A stretch of DNA of 64,000 nucleotides from an uncultured Prevotella sp. (lineage in GTDB: Bacteria > Bacteroidota > Bacteroidia > Bacteroidales > Bacteroidaceae), in NCBI GenBank assembly GCA_934202525.1, contig CAKPYB010000012.1, positions 23,645-87,644 on the forward strand, given 5' to 3'. Below, in pieces: positions 52,638 through 62,318 of this stretch. The notes under the pieces are model-generated. The model was not told the origin of the DNA, did no database searches, and saw nothing but the letters and a program-made list of their open reading frames with translations. The translations under genes and the position numbers were made by a program. Within the stretch, counting starts at the first letter, position 1. Each line of letters begins with the position of its first letter.

Positions 52638-55600
52638 TTACTTAACTTCAGCAACCTCCTCAGCTGGCTCTTCCTTAATCTTACGACCAAGAACGATGTA
52701 AGCCATTGGAGATGCAATGAAGATAGATGACAATGTACCGAATACAACACCCAGGATCATTGCGAATGAGAAGCTGCGGATGCTGTCACCACCGAGGATG
52801 AAGATACAGAGCAACACGAGCAATGTAGATGTAGATGTATTGATGGTACGAGCCAATGTCTCATTGATAGATGCATTGAAGAGCTGCTGACGGTCGCCCT
52901 TAGGATGCAACTTCAAGTTCTCACGGATACGGTCGAATACAACCACCTTATCGTTGATAGAGTAACCTACCACGGTCAGGATAGCACCGATGAAGGTCTG
53001 GTCAATCTCCAATGAGAATGGAACGAGACCCCACAGGAGTGAGTAGAAACCGATTACTGTCAAGGCATCAAATGCCAAAGCTACAGTAGAACCTACAGAG
53101 AAGGCCACGTTGCGGAAACGTATCAGGATGTAGAGGAAGATAGCAATCAATGCGAAGAGCACACTATAGATAGCACCCATAGTGATATCCTTAGCCACAG
53201 AAGGACCTACCTTTGTACTACTGATGATAGAACCACCCTGACGAACATCTGGGTTCTTGAATGCCTCAACACTAGCCTGAGATACCAGGTTAGCCTTCTT
53301 CAAGGCATTGTAGAGGATAGTTTCAGCCTCATCGTCAACAGTTGGACTATTGCTCTCAATCATATAGTTGGTAGATACACGGATGGTCTTGCCATCTGTA
53401 CCGATAGCAATAGCACCGGTAGTTGCCTTTGAACCATCTGCATTGACGAATGCATCACCAAGAACGGTACGGATCTGCTCAGGCTCTACAGGATTCTCGA
53501 ACTGTACTACATAGTTACGACCACCAGTGAAGTCGATACTCTTACTCAAGCCACGTACTACGAAGCTACCAATGAATACCACTGCAGCAACGATTGCTAC
53601 GGTGAAGGTAGTCTTGTACATAGACATGAACTTGTACTTCTTACCCTGCATCAGGTTGTGAGAAACCGGAGTATCAAACTTGCAGTGCATCCACTTATCG
53701 TGGTTCAACTTATAGTCGTAAACCAGACGAGTCAGGAACACAGCTGTGAAGAATGAAACTACGATACCGATGATCCAGGTAGTAGCGAAACCACGGATAG
53801 GACCTGTACCGGTAGTCAACAGGATAACACCAGTAATCAAAGATGTCAAGTTAGAGTCGAAGATAGCAGAGAAAGCATTGCCATAACCGGCAGCTACCGC
53901 CTGCTTCATACCCTTACCGGAACGAAGCTCCTCCTTGATACGTTCATAGATAAGCACGTTGGCATCCACGGCAGTACCCAGAGACAAGACCATACCGGCA
54001 AGACCCGGCAACGTTAGGGCTGCCTGGAAGGACGTCAGAATACCCAACGTGAAGAATACATTGACGAGCAATGCCAGGTTAGCCATCATACCAGGAATGA
54101 TGTTGTACATCATCACCATGTAAACCATCAGGAGTACGAAAGCTACAACGAATGACACAATACCCATCTGGATAGACTGTGCACCGAGGGTAGGACCTAC
54201 AACCTCCTCCTGAACGATACGTGCAGGAGCTGGCATACGACCAGACTTCAATGTGTTAGCCAAGTCCTTGGTATCCTCGATAGTGAAGTTACCGGAGATC
54301 TGAGAGCTACCACCATCAATCTCGCCGTTTACACGAGGAGCAGAGTAAACTACGCCATCCAAAACGATAGCAATAGCCTTACCTACGTTAGCCTTAGTCA
54401 TCTGAGCCCACTTACGTGCACCCTCAGTATTCATCTTCATGCTAACAACAGGTGAACCCATCTGATCAAACTCGTCCTTGGCATCGGTAATTACATCACC
54501 CTCCAATGGAGCACGACCAGTAGTAGTTGTAACCTTCAAAGCATGAAGCTCATAGATATTCTTAACCTTCAGGTTATCAGCTGGCTTAGCACTCCAGAGC
54601 AAGCGCAAGTCAGATGGCAATACACGCTTAGCAACTTCAGAATAGATAATCTTGTTGATAGCAGCAGTATCGCGAACGCTAGCATAACCTACTGTACTCA
54701 AACCACCGCCGAGCTGCAAACGAGCCAACAATGGGTGAGCCTTGATAGCAGCAGCATTCTGAGCATCCTCGCCTACCTTGGCAGCAGCATCGTCCTTCTT
54801 CTTGATAGAGAACTTAGCCTCAGCCTTCTTAGGCTCAGCCTTAGCTACTTCCTTCTTAGCGGCAGTTGAATCAGCAGCAACTGAGTCAGTCTTCTCCTCA
54901 CCGTTATCACCATTAGCGATACGAGTATCAAGCTGCTGGAGATAAGGAGCGATTTCCTCTGAGTTGTATGTCTCCCAGAACTCAAGGTTAGCACTACCCT
55001 GGAGCATCTTACGCATACGCTCTGGCTGGCTGATACCTGGCATTTCTACCATGATACGGCCCTGCTGACCTTCCAACTTCTGGATGTTAGGCTGTACAAC
55101 ACCGAACTTATCGATACGGGTGCGGACAACGTTGAAAGAGTTGTCGATAGCATCCTGTACAGAAGCGCGGATAGCCTTCTCTACCTCTGCGTCGCTGCTC
55201 TGAGGAGAAACCTTACCCTGCAACTGCTGGGTAGCGAACACTTCTGCGAGTTTATGACCTGGTGCGCTCTTATGATAAGCGTTAATGAAAAGTGACACGA
55301 AGTCACCACCGTTAGCTTCTTCCTGAGCTCTAGCTTCCTTCATGGCATTGGTAAAACCTGCGTCGGTCTTATGATCGGCAAGGTTTTCAAGTACATCAGG
55401 TACAGAAATCTCAAGAATTACATTCATACCGCCCTTAAGGTCAAGTCCAAGACCAATCTGAGTCTCCAAGCAGTTCTGATAAGAATAAACACCTAAGTAC
55501 TTAACAGAATCCTTATAATCCTGCTGAGCAATAGGATCTTTAATCTTTGCAGCCTCGCTGTCATAGTAACGTGTGGCAAACGAGAATGACAAATAGAAGA

Positions 55601-55655
55601 TACTTGCGAGTGTCAGTAAGACGGCTACACAAATTACAATTCCTTTGTTTTGCAT
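52638..55655 (-). CDS. secDF: protein translocase subunit SecDF (fused)
   Basis: 1005 aa. SecD half: first helix, GLGLDLKGGMNVILEISV, large P1 domain with a charged Lys/Ala linker (about 250-300), then five helices (ALTLPGLAGMVLSLGTAVDANVLIYERI). SecF half from about 680: IDFTGGRNYVVQFE and five more helices (VGYSINDKVVVFDRIREN). It uses the proton gradient to pull exported proteins from SecYEG. The fused form is normal in Bacteroidota. TATTTTTG at 55741-55734 (minus) is the likely promoter. Confidence 0.95.
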   Translation of the reverse strand: MQNKGIVICVAVLLTLASIFYLSFSFATRYYDSEAAKIKDPIAQQDYKDSVKYLGVYSYQNCLETQIGLGLDLKGGMNVILEISVPDVLENLADHKTDAGFTNAMKEARAQEEANGGDFVSLFINAYHKSAPGHKLAEVFATQQLQGKVSPQSSDAEVEKAIRASVQDAIDNSFNVVRTRIDKFGVVQPNIQKLEGQQGRIMVEMPGISQPERMRKMLQGSANLEFWETYNSEEIAPYLQQLDTRIANGDNGEEKTDSVAADSTAAKKEVAKAEPKKAEAKFSIKKKDDAAAKVGEDAQNAAAIKAHPLLARLQLGGGLSTVGYASVRDTAAINKIIYSEVAKRVLPSDLRLLWSAKPADNLKVKNIYELHALKVTTTTGRAPLEGDVITDAKDEFDQMGSPVVSMKMNTEGARKWAQMTKANVGKAIAIVLDGVVYSAPRVNGEIDGGSSQISGNFTIEDTKDLANTLKSGRMPAPARIVQEEVVGPTLGAQSIQMGIVSFVVAFVLLMVYMVMMYNIIPGMMANLALLVNVFFTLGILTSFQAALTLPGLAGMVLSLGTAVDANVLIYERIKEELRSGKGMKQAVAAGYGNAFSAIFDSNLTSLITGVILLTTGTGPIRGFATTWIIGIVVSFFTAVFLTRLVYDYKLNHDKWMHCKFDTPVSHNLMQGKKYKFMSMYKTTFTVAIVAAVVFIGSFVVRGLSKSIDFTGGRNYVVQFENPVEPEQIRTVLGDAFVNADGSKATTGAIAIGTDGKTIRVSTNYMIESNSPTVDDEAETILYNALKKANLVSQASVEAFKNPDVRQGGSIISSTKVGPSVAKDITMGAIYSVLFALIAIFLYILIRFRNVAFSVGSTVALAFDALTVIGFYSLLWGLVPFSLEIDQTFIGAILTVVGYSINDKVVVFDRIRENLKLHPKGDRQQLFNASINETLARTINTSTSTLLVLLCIFILGGDSIRSFSFAMILGVVFGTLSSIFIASPMAYIVLGRKIKEEPAEEVAEVK

Positions 55656-55774
55656 TTCTATTTATTGTTATTAATTATTTGTTTCTTTTCAATTGCTTTT
55701 AGGGATTCTTTCGAAAACCTCCATAAAGTTGTGCAAAAATAAGCATTTTTTTTCTTATATAAGAATAATTTGCT

Positions 55775-56872
55775 CTATTTTTGCTTTTTAGGGCGCATTT
55801 TTAGCTTACAAATGATAGGATAGTGGTCTGAAACGTCAATTTTATCATCAACTTTGCATTCAAAAGGCTCCCAATCGTCTGAACACATGATATTATCAAT
55901 GCGAACAAAAAAGCCTCCATGATGATAGCTGATACCTGGTCCGTTACCACTTGCAATGTAGCAATCCGTCAAATCTTTAGCTATCGTACGATGAGCATAA
56001 GAGATAGGACCATCATTAAAGTCACCACACAGAATAATACTCTGTTCTTTATGCTGCTGGATGTATTTTGCTACAGCCTCAGCCTCCGGAGCCCGTTTCT
56101 TTGTTGCCTCGGCAAGTTTTACAACGAGCAGCTTGGACGTTTCTTCTGCAGTATCAACCTGCAATTTTCCGATAACCAGATTCTTGAACTGGCGTCTGTC
56201 CTCTAAACTTAAGCCGGTAGTCTCCAGATGATTATTGACAAGAAGGACTTCTCTATTCTTCACTTTCAGCCGATATGCCACACTCATATTTCCTTTCGAT
56301 TCATAAGGAATACGCTCTTTAGAAAGAATAGGATATTTACTGAGCAACATAAGACAATTTCCACCATTTATGTGCATCGTTGTATCCTGATAAGCATACA
56401 TGGGCTTGAGCATACTATCTATCTGTTCAATATTCCGGGAAGTAGGACATGCTTCCTGCAGACAAACAATATCAGCATCCTGCTCCTGCAGATAAGCAAT
56501 ACAGATATTAGTTCCTTCGGCATCCTCTGTCTGTGCACCAAAATTCCAAGTATTATATGACAGTACTTTGATACAGCCTTTGGGAGTTTCGCCTGAAAAG
56601 TTGATTGGCATATACTTGCGGACAGGAACGAAACAGATCAAGAAGCCTAAGAATGGAATAATGGCATACTTAGACCGGAAGAGCAACCAAAAGAGCAAGA
56701 AACCTAAGTTAACTATAAGAAAAGCAGGAAAGAGTAAGCCAAGATTAGCCAATGCGGCGAACTTTTCCGGCTGAAAAAAGTCAGAAAAGCCCACCAGCAA
56801 CATGATGATGATAGTTGCCACATTAGCACCAGCTACCATCTTATATGTAAATTCCTTAAATCCTTTAAACAT
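55775..56872 (-). CDS. membrane-anchored endonuclease/exonuclease/phosphatase family protein
   Basis: 365 aa. Three N-terminal helices (about 12-100), then an EEP domain: VLSYNTWNF, DIVCLQEACPT (catalytic Glu), LVNNHLETTGLS, ILCGDFNDGP and VSDHYPII. The enzyme domain probably faces the periplasm or outside. It begins 6 bp after the rhomboid gene stop, so the two are cotranscribed. Substrate unknown. Confidence 0.85.
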   Translation of the reverse strand: MFKGFKEFTYKMVAGANVATIIIMLLVGFSDFFQPEKFAALANLGLLFPAFLIVNLGFLLFWLLFRSKYAIIPFLGFLICFVPVRKYMPINFSGETPKGCIKVLSYNTWNFGAQTEDAEGTNICIAYLQEQDADIVCLQEACPTSRNIEQIDSMLKPMYAYQDTTMHINGGNCLMLLSKYPILSKERIPYESKGNMSVAYRLKVKNREVLLVNNHLETTGLSLEDRRQFKNLVIGKLQVDTAEETSKLLVVKLAEATKKRAPEAEAVAKYIQQHKEQSIILCGDFNDGPISYAHRTIAKDLTDCYIASGNGPGISYHHGGFFVRIDNIMCSDDWEPFECKVDDKIDVSDHYPIICKLKMRPKKQK

Positions 56873-56878
56873 AGTTTC

Positions 56879-57817
56879 CTACTTATTACTCTGATCAAAG
56901 AGCATCTGCTTTTCACTTTGGGTCAAGCTATCATACCCACTTTTCCTTATCTTATCCAAGATCCTATCTATCTCTTCCTGAGACACGACCTTTTCATTGG
57001 TTTTACATTCAGCATCCTGTTCAAAAGTCGGATTATATGATTCATTCTTAGTATAAGTAAAATGCGTTTTGCCAGCCCGACGCTTTCCGCCAAACATACC
57101 TTTCAACTTATCAAAGGCATCAGCAGAATTTGACTGATAGTAACCATTATCAATCTGCTTACGCCAATAACGGATCAGGAAGAATCCGAAGACCATACCT
57201 CCTAAATGGGCTATATGAGCCACACCGTCATCAGAAAGAGAGAATGTAGAAATCAGTTCTATGACAGCATAGCCTATCACGAAGAATTTAGCCTTGATAG
57301 GAACCGGCAACGGGAAAATGAAGAGACGCTCGTTAGGATAAATCATACCAAAGGCAAGCAATATGGCATAAATAGCTCCTGACGCACCCACGGTAGTCCA
57401 TAAGTTCAGATATTGCTCCATTGTAATTCTGGCCCCATTAACACTAACATAATCATAAGCTGCCATATCCTTTGCCACATAAGTAATATACTGTGCAGCT
57501 TCCTGGAACAAACCGGCTCCCACTCCACACGCTATGTAATAAAAAAGGAATTTCTTTGATCCCCAAACTCTTTCTACTACACAGCCAAACATCCATAGGG
57601 CAAACATATTAAAGAGAATATGCTGGAAACCGCCATGCATAAACATGTAGGTAACTAACTGATAAAAATGGAAATCTGAAGCCAGGAAGAAATGGAGGCC
57701 GAACATATCTGTCAAACCAGAACCACCACCCATACTCTTATCCATCAGCATGCAAGCCAGGAATGCTACCACATTCACTATCAGCAAATTCTTTGTTACA
57801 ATTGGAATATTGCGCAT
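56879..57817 (-). CDS. rhomboid family intramembrane serine protease
   Basis: 312 aa. Six helices with MFMHGGFQHILFNMFALWMFG, the catalytic Ser in GASGAIYAILLAFG and His in VAHIAHLGGMVFG. A C-terminal cytoplasmic tail of about 85 residues is charged. It cuts membrane proteins within the bilayer. It forms an operon with the EEP protein; the promoter element is TAATTTTG at 57879-57872 (minus). Confidence 0.92.
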   Translation of the reverse strand: MRNIPIVTKNLLIVNVVAFLACMLMDKSMGGGSGLTDMFGLHFFLASDFHFYQLVTYMFMHGGFQHILFNMFALWMFGCVVERVWGSKKFLFYYIACGVGAGLFQEAAQYITYVAKDMAAYDYVSVNGARITMEQYLNLWTTVGASGAIYAILLAFGMIYPNERLFIFPLPVPIKAKFFVIGYAVIELISTFSLSDDGVAHIAHLGGMVFGFFLIRYWRKQIDNGYYQSNSADAFDKLKGMFGGKRRAGKTHFTYTKNESYNPTFEQDAECKTNEKVVSQEEIDRILDKIRKSGYDSLTQSEKQMLFDQSNK

Positions 57818-57961
57818 AACTTTATTTCTATAAACAGTTTAATAATCTTACTAATATTTGTATTTTGGTGGCAAAATTACGAAAAATATCCGTGAAAACA
57901 CCAAAAAATAGACTTATTACACTTAAATTTCAATAATTTCATCACTTTTCTGCTTTTTTTA

Positions 57962-57992
57962 TTTGAACTTTCGCAAGAAAAAGCTATATTTG
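57962..57992 (+). promoter_or_regulatory. promoter of the HU gene
   Basis: TTTG at 57962-57965, 19-bp spacer, TATATTTG at 57985-57992; leader about 47 nt. Confidence 0.8.
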
Positions 57993-58045
57993 TAAACGAA
58001 TTCAACTAAGAAACAACAATATTATTCATTTAATAACGAAAAATT

Positions 58046-58321
58046 ATGAACAAGACAGAATTGATTGACAAGATTGCAGCAGGTGCTGAGATTACAAAGG
58101 CACAGGCTAAGGCCGCTCTTGAAGCTACAACAAACGCATTGAAGGAAGCCCTCATTGCAGGTGACAAGATCCAGTTAGTAGGTTTCGGTACATTCAGCAT
58201 TAACGAGCGTCCTGCTCGTGAGGGTATCAATCCAGCTACTAAGGAGAAGATTCAGATTGCAGCTAAAAAGGTTGCTAAGTTCAAGGCTGGTGCTGAGCTT
58301 GCAGATGCAATCAACAAATAA
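58046..58321 (+). CDS. HU family DNA-binding protein
   Basis: 91 aa, the usual HU length. MNKTELIDKIAAGAEITKAQ at the start, GFGTFSINERPAREGINP in the arm region with the conserved Pro. It bends and compacts DNA. Monocistronic with strong promoter and terminator; codon use is biased as in abundant proteins. Confidence 0.95.
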   Translation: MNKTELIDKIAAGAEITKAQAKAALEATTNALKEALIAGDKIQLVGFGTFSINERPAREGINPATKEKIQIAAKKVAKFKAGAELADAINK

Positions 58322-58342
58322 TTGTAAAGATTATTTTAATTA

Positions 58343-58381
58343 AAAATATAGGGCAGTCCTTTATGGCTGCCCTATATTTTT
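58343..58381. terminator. bidirectional terminator between HU and SDR genes
   Basis: AAAAATATAGGGCAG pairs with CTGCCCTATATTTTT around a short loop. Confidence 0.87.
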
Positions 58382-58428
58382 ATATTCTATTCAAGTTTAT
58401 TCAAACTTAATTCTTCATGTTTGATCCT

Positions 58429-59232
58429 TTATTTTGGCTGCTTTCCAATATATGCCAAGATACCACCATCTACATAGAGAATGTGACCATTCACTGCATT
58501 AGAAGCATCTGAAGCCAAGAAAACAGCAGGACCAGCCAACTCTTCTGGTTCCAACCAGCGACCAGCAGGAGTCTTTGCACAGATAAAGCTATCGAATGGA
58601 TGACGGCTACCATCTGCCTGACGCTCACGGAGAGGTGCAGTCTGAGGAGTTGCGATGTAACCAGGGCCCAAGCCATTGCACTGGATGTTGTACTCACCAT
58701 ACTCTGAGCAGATGTTACGCGTCAACATCTTCAAGCCACCTTTGGCAGCTGCGTATGCAGAAACAGTCTCACGGCCCAACTCGCTCATCATAGAGCAGAT
58801 GTTGATAATCTTACCATGACCCTTCTTGATCATACCAGGGATAACTGCCTTAGATACGATGAAAGGTGCAGTGAGGTCAATGTCAATAACCTGCTTGAAG
58901 TCATCTACAGACATCTCTGTCATAGGAATACGCTTGATAATACCTGCGTTGTTTACCAAAATATCAATAACACCAAGTTCCTTCTCGATGTCAGCTACCA
59001 TGTTTTTCACCTGTTCCTCGTCTGTTACATCACAGATATAACCCTTTGCCTCAATACCCTTTGCTTTGTAATCTGCAAGAGCCTGATCCATGTGGTGCTG
59101 GCTACGGCAATTGAAAGCAATCTTAGCACCAGCTTTGGCATAAGCCTCAGCCATAGCAAACCCGATACCATAAGCGGCACCTGTAACGAGGGCAACCTTA
59201 CCCTCTAATGAGAATAGTTTATTAAAGTCCAT
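58429..59232 (-). CDS. short-chain dehydrogenase, gluconate 5-dehydrogenase / KduD-like
   Basis: 267 aa. TGAAYGIG binds NAD(P); NNAG; catalytic Ser in ICSMMSELG and YAAAK (Y-x3-K). The C-terminal GPGYIATPQTAPLRER matches the gluconate 5-dehydrogenase / 2-deoxy-gluconate 3-dehydrogenase group. It likely oxidises or reduces a sugar acid. No sugar-acid pathway gene is adjacent; TATCTTTG at 59279-59272 (minus) is the promoter. Confidence 0.8.
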   Translation of the reverse strand: MDFNKLFSLEGKVALVTGAAYGIGFAMAEAYAKAGAKIAFNCRSQHHMDQALADYKAKGIEAKGYICDVTDEEQVKNMVADIEKELGVIDILVNNAGIIKRIPMTEMSVDDFKQVIDIDLTAPFIVSKAVIPGMIKKGHGKIINICSMMSELGRETVSAYAAAKGGLKMLTRNICSEYGEYNIQCNGLGPGYIATPQTAPLRERQADGSRHPFDSFICAKTPAGRWLEPEELAGPAVFLASDASNAVNGHILYVDGGILAYIGKQPK

Positions 59233-59398
59233 AATTTTATTTTTTATAAATTGTTTGATTTGTTACGAGGGCAAAGATACAAAATAATTTTGAATATCAC
59301 CCTAAATCAATACGAAAGATGCACCCTTTTTACTTATTTTCTCATTTTATTGACTGCTTTTCATAAGTTTTTCTGCTTTCCGAGTGCTTTTGGAGGGA

Positions 59399-60214
59399 TT
59401 ACCGGATTTCTACACCCAATGTTTCTTCTATCACTTGGATGACCTGTGGGATGGAATTCGTATCAAAGTCACCCGTCAGACGCTTGCTCTCATCAGAAGC
59501 CGTATATCTTGTACCAGATAATTTAGAAAGATCCTCCAATACTTCGGATAATGGAGTGTTGTCAAAATGCAGCCGATGGGTAGCCCATGCCACATCATTG
59601 ATATCATAATCTGCCAACAACTTAGGCTGGGCAGCCCCTTTCAATAGACGTGCCCGCTTGCCTTTAATCAGGAAGACACCCTCTTCAGAGTTACGAGCTG
59701 TGAAAAGCACCTTTCCGCTGGTTACCATCACTTCGGGAGCATCCGTTCTTTCATCCACCATAAACTGGGTACCGAGCACTCTTACGTGTCCATGCTCTCC
59801 CATCACATCGAAAGGATGCTGTTCATCATGCTTCACCTGATAATAGATGCAGCCCTTCATCTCCACCTTTCTGCAATCATCTTCCTGATAGGAAAGAGAA
59901 GAATGAGGCATCAACGATACCTTCGTTCCATCAGGCAGATGATACGCCACTACTTCCGATTCGGCAGAAAGCGTCACCGTCTTTGGCTGCAAAAGCGTAT
60001 AGGCTCCTATGGTGAAGAGCACCAGAATAGATGCAGCCACAGCTATCCAGCGGATGCGACGCATGCGTAAAGATACAGTTGCTGCATGCGAAATCTCTTC
60101 ATCAGCAATGCCAACCCGAGCCTTCACCTTCTGCAAGGCCTTCCGGGTATCCAGCTTGTTCGACTGAAAATACTTCAGCACAAAATCCTGTTCATTCTTG
60201 TTGATCTTCATCAT
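59399..60214 (-). CDS. FecR-family anti-sigma factor
   Basis: 271 aa. Cytoplasmic N-terminal helices (about 1-50), one membrane helix (IRWIAVAASILVLFTIGAYTLL), FecR core (HLPDGTKVSLMPHSSLSY ... VLGTQFMV) and DUF4974 C-terminal domain (LHFDNTPLSEVLEDLSKLS). It senses the occupied TonB receptor and controls an ECF sigma factor. Here it is the last gene after a receptor, DUF4249 protein and outer-membrane protein; sigma genes normally come first and none is in view. Confidence 0.9.
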   Translation of the reverse strand: MMKINKNEQDFVLKYFQSNKLDTRKALQKVKARVGIADEEISHAATVSLRMRRIRWIAVAASILVLFTIGAYTLLQPKTVTLSAESEVVAYHLPDGTKVSLMPHSSLSYQEDDCRKVEMKGCIYYQVKHDEQHPFDVMGEHGHVRVLGTQFMVDERTDAPEVMVTSGKVLFTARNSEEGVFLIKGKRARLLKGAAQPKLLADYDINDVAWATHRLHFDNTPLSEVLEDLSKLSGTRYTASDESKRLTGDFDTNSIPQVIQVIEETLGVEIR

Positions 60215-60231
60215 AGAATCCCTTTCTTCCT

Positions 60232-61065
60232 TTAAAATTGTCCTGTAATAGATGCAAAGAGCGTATTGGTATGCTTATACTTCTCGATGCCATTATATCG
60301 CTTACCCTTCGTATAGCGGATATTGTTTCTGCCATTTTCAATATTGAAGTCGCTTGTCAGCCATCCCAAAGACAGAAATACATCGCCCGAACGGAAGGTC
60401 AAAGCCGACTTGATGCGCCAAGCCAGCCATTTTCCGCCATGATTCCGCACGTTTCGGGTAGTTATATTGCCATAAAGCTCATCTGTATAAGATGCAGGAT
60501 GCCCCACACCTTGTGCGTCTTTGATTTCGGTAAACTTCACCTTATCATTACAAAATGGCGTGATGCAGAGTCCTGGCTCGCAATGCAGCATCAAGCCCGT
60601 AGAACGACGCTTACTCAACCACAAGGTAGGAGTACGAAAAGCCAAGCCTGGCGTCAGGTTGATTTTAATAACCCTCTCCGGATCATATTCATCATCCTCA
60701 TAACGGTCTGTCAAAGGTCTATCCCCGTGGTTGTCGTTCCATTCTATTCCACAGGAAACACCGGCATAAGTCAGAGGATAATAGGCAAATGTCAACTCAA
60801 CCATGTAGCTACTTTCATTGGCATCACAAAATCCGCCCGTAATACCAGCCTCATAGCGCAGCAGTTTGGTATCCTGCTTTAGCTTCATGCGACTGATCAT
60901 CTCCACACGCTGTTCAAAAGTCATAGAATCCTTCACCGCTTCCACGGTATCATTCAAGATACTATAACCCGTATTCTTCTTTTGAACAGAAATATCAGAA
61001 CCTTGTGCCTTGCCGGCAATGGCAAAGCACAAGGCACCTAAAATGATAAAAAGACTTCTTTTCAT
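60232..61065 (-). CDS. outer-membrane beta-barrel protein, hypothetical
   Basis: 277 aa from the ATG at 61065 (MKRSLFIILGALCFAIAGKA, signal peptide). A coiled stretch (SMTFEQRVEMISRMKLKQDT) leads into alternating beta-strands and a final strand FASITGQF, as in small outer-membrane barrels. No specific family recognised. It lies between the DUF4249 gene and FecR, 13 and 17 bp away, so it belongs to that operon. Confidence 0.65.
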   Translation of the reverse strand: MKRSLFIILGALCFAIAGKAQGSDISVQKKNTGYSILNDTVEAVKDSMTFEQRVEMISRMKLKQDTKLLRYEAGITGGFCDANESSYMVELTFAYYPLTYAGVSCGIEWNDNHGDRPLTDRYEDDEYDPERVIKINLTPGLAFRTPTLWLSKRRSTGLMLHCEPGLCITPFCNDKVKFTEIKDAQGVGHPASYTDELYGNITTRNVRNHGGKWLAWRIKSALTFRSGDVFLSLGWLTSDFNIENGRNNIRYTKGKRYNGIEKYKHTNTLFASITGQF

Positions 61066-61078
61066 ACTCCTCACTTTT

Positions 61079-62302
61079 TTATTTGGTATATATTCCACCT
61101 TGATTATCCGATGGTGCCGATGGCAATGGGGCGATATACTTCGATGCTTCACAGACATTAAATCCTGCCACTACACCGAAACCACCTTTTACGTTTGAAT
61201 AAGTAGGTGTCACCTGCATCAATCCAGCGTCCGCCCAACTATTGCTCTGCGCATCGTTAATGCTCTTCAAGAAGCGATAGTACTCTGGAGTAACCTTGCA
61301 AAGTTGTACATTATAAGTAAAGCCAAACAAACGGTCCCAACCATCATACGTGTGCCAATAAGAATCATTACTGTTCACTTCCAAATGCATCGTATAGGTC
61401 TGTCCATTTATCGTCCGGTCATTGAAGATATAAACATCATCAAAGTATTTGTATTCGTCAAAGCCGAAATCATCATCCAACTCTGACTTCTTGTTAATCA
61501 ATGGCTCACTGGTGGTCACCATCTCAGGCCAAACAATATTTGATGCCAAACTATCAAAACACCATTCATATTCATCCTCCCTACCCAAATAATTAAGGTA
61601 ATCTTGGTAATTATTAGCATAAACATCATGTTGCCATCTATTGCCTTCTTTGGGAACACCTTTCAAGTTTCCATATTTCTGCTTGCGAGTTACCTTCACA
61701 GAATAATAATCCGTGGTTGAAGCAGGGTCACTAAAAGTCGCTTCCAACTTATCTACCGAGAAATAAACATCATGATCCGACGATTTCTCTTTCAAATGGA
61801 TGTCACCTATATTTACATCAACCTTCTCGGGAATGGAAGTCGAAGCAGAAACCTCGGAGAGACCATCTGCCGATACCTGGACCTCAATCTTATCTCCAGC
61901 CTTCTGCTTTCCTACGGCATAATACTGTCCTATTAGGGTAGAAAGAGACCAACTATCGGAAACTTGAGAAAAGGACTGCGCTTCCTTTATGTTTTCGATA
62001 CGTTTCACCTCCTGTGGCATTCCATTTACCTTATATACGACACTTGCATCCACGGGCAAGCGTGATTGGGTATCTATATCTCCTTTGAACGAAGAAACGG
62101 GCAAGCTTTTCGTTACAACAATAAGTGTGGTGTCTCCCTCCGTAGGAAAACAATAAAGTACCAACCGGGGAGTATCTTGCAGCTTCTTTACATCAAAATC
62201 ATCTATGCAAGAAGAAAAGACCACACTCATCAAAAAGAAGAACAGTCCCCATCTCCAACTTACATTGATTTTTATTCTTCTATGATTTGTATTCATATCC
62301 AA
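61079..62302 (-). CDS. DUF4249 domain lipoprotein
   Basis: 407 aa. N-region then FFFLMSVVFSSC, a lipobox, and a DUF4249 body (DTPRLVLYCFPTEGDTTLIVVTKSLPV, Ig-like strands, C-terminal GGFGVVAGFNVCEAS). DUF4249 proteins are found next to TonB receptors and are thought to be surface partners, in the way SusD is for SusC. It follows the receptor gene by 16 bp. Confidence 0.82.
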   Translation of the reverse strand: MDMNTNHRRIKINVSWRWGLFFFLMSVVFSSCIDDFDVKKLQDTPRLVLYCFPTEGDTTLIVVTKSLPVSSFKGDIDTQSRLPVDASVVYKVNGMPQEVKRIENIKEAQSFSQVSDSWSLSTLIGQYYAVGKQKAGDKIEVQVSADGLSEVSASTSIPEKVDVNIGDIHLKEKSSDHDVYFSVDKLEATFSDPASTTDYYSVKVTRKQKYGNLKGVPKEGNRWQHDVYANNYQDYLNYLGREDEYEWCFDSLASNIVWPEMVTTSEPLINKKSELDDDFGFDEYKYFDDVYIFNDRTINGQTYTMHLEVNSNDSYWHTYDGWDRLFGFTYNVQLCKVTPEYYRFLKSINDAQSNSWADAGLMQVTPTYSNVKGGFGVVAGFNVCEASKYIAPLPSAPSDNQGGIYTK

Positions 62303-62318
62303 TGAAATTTCTTTTGTT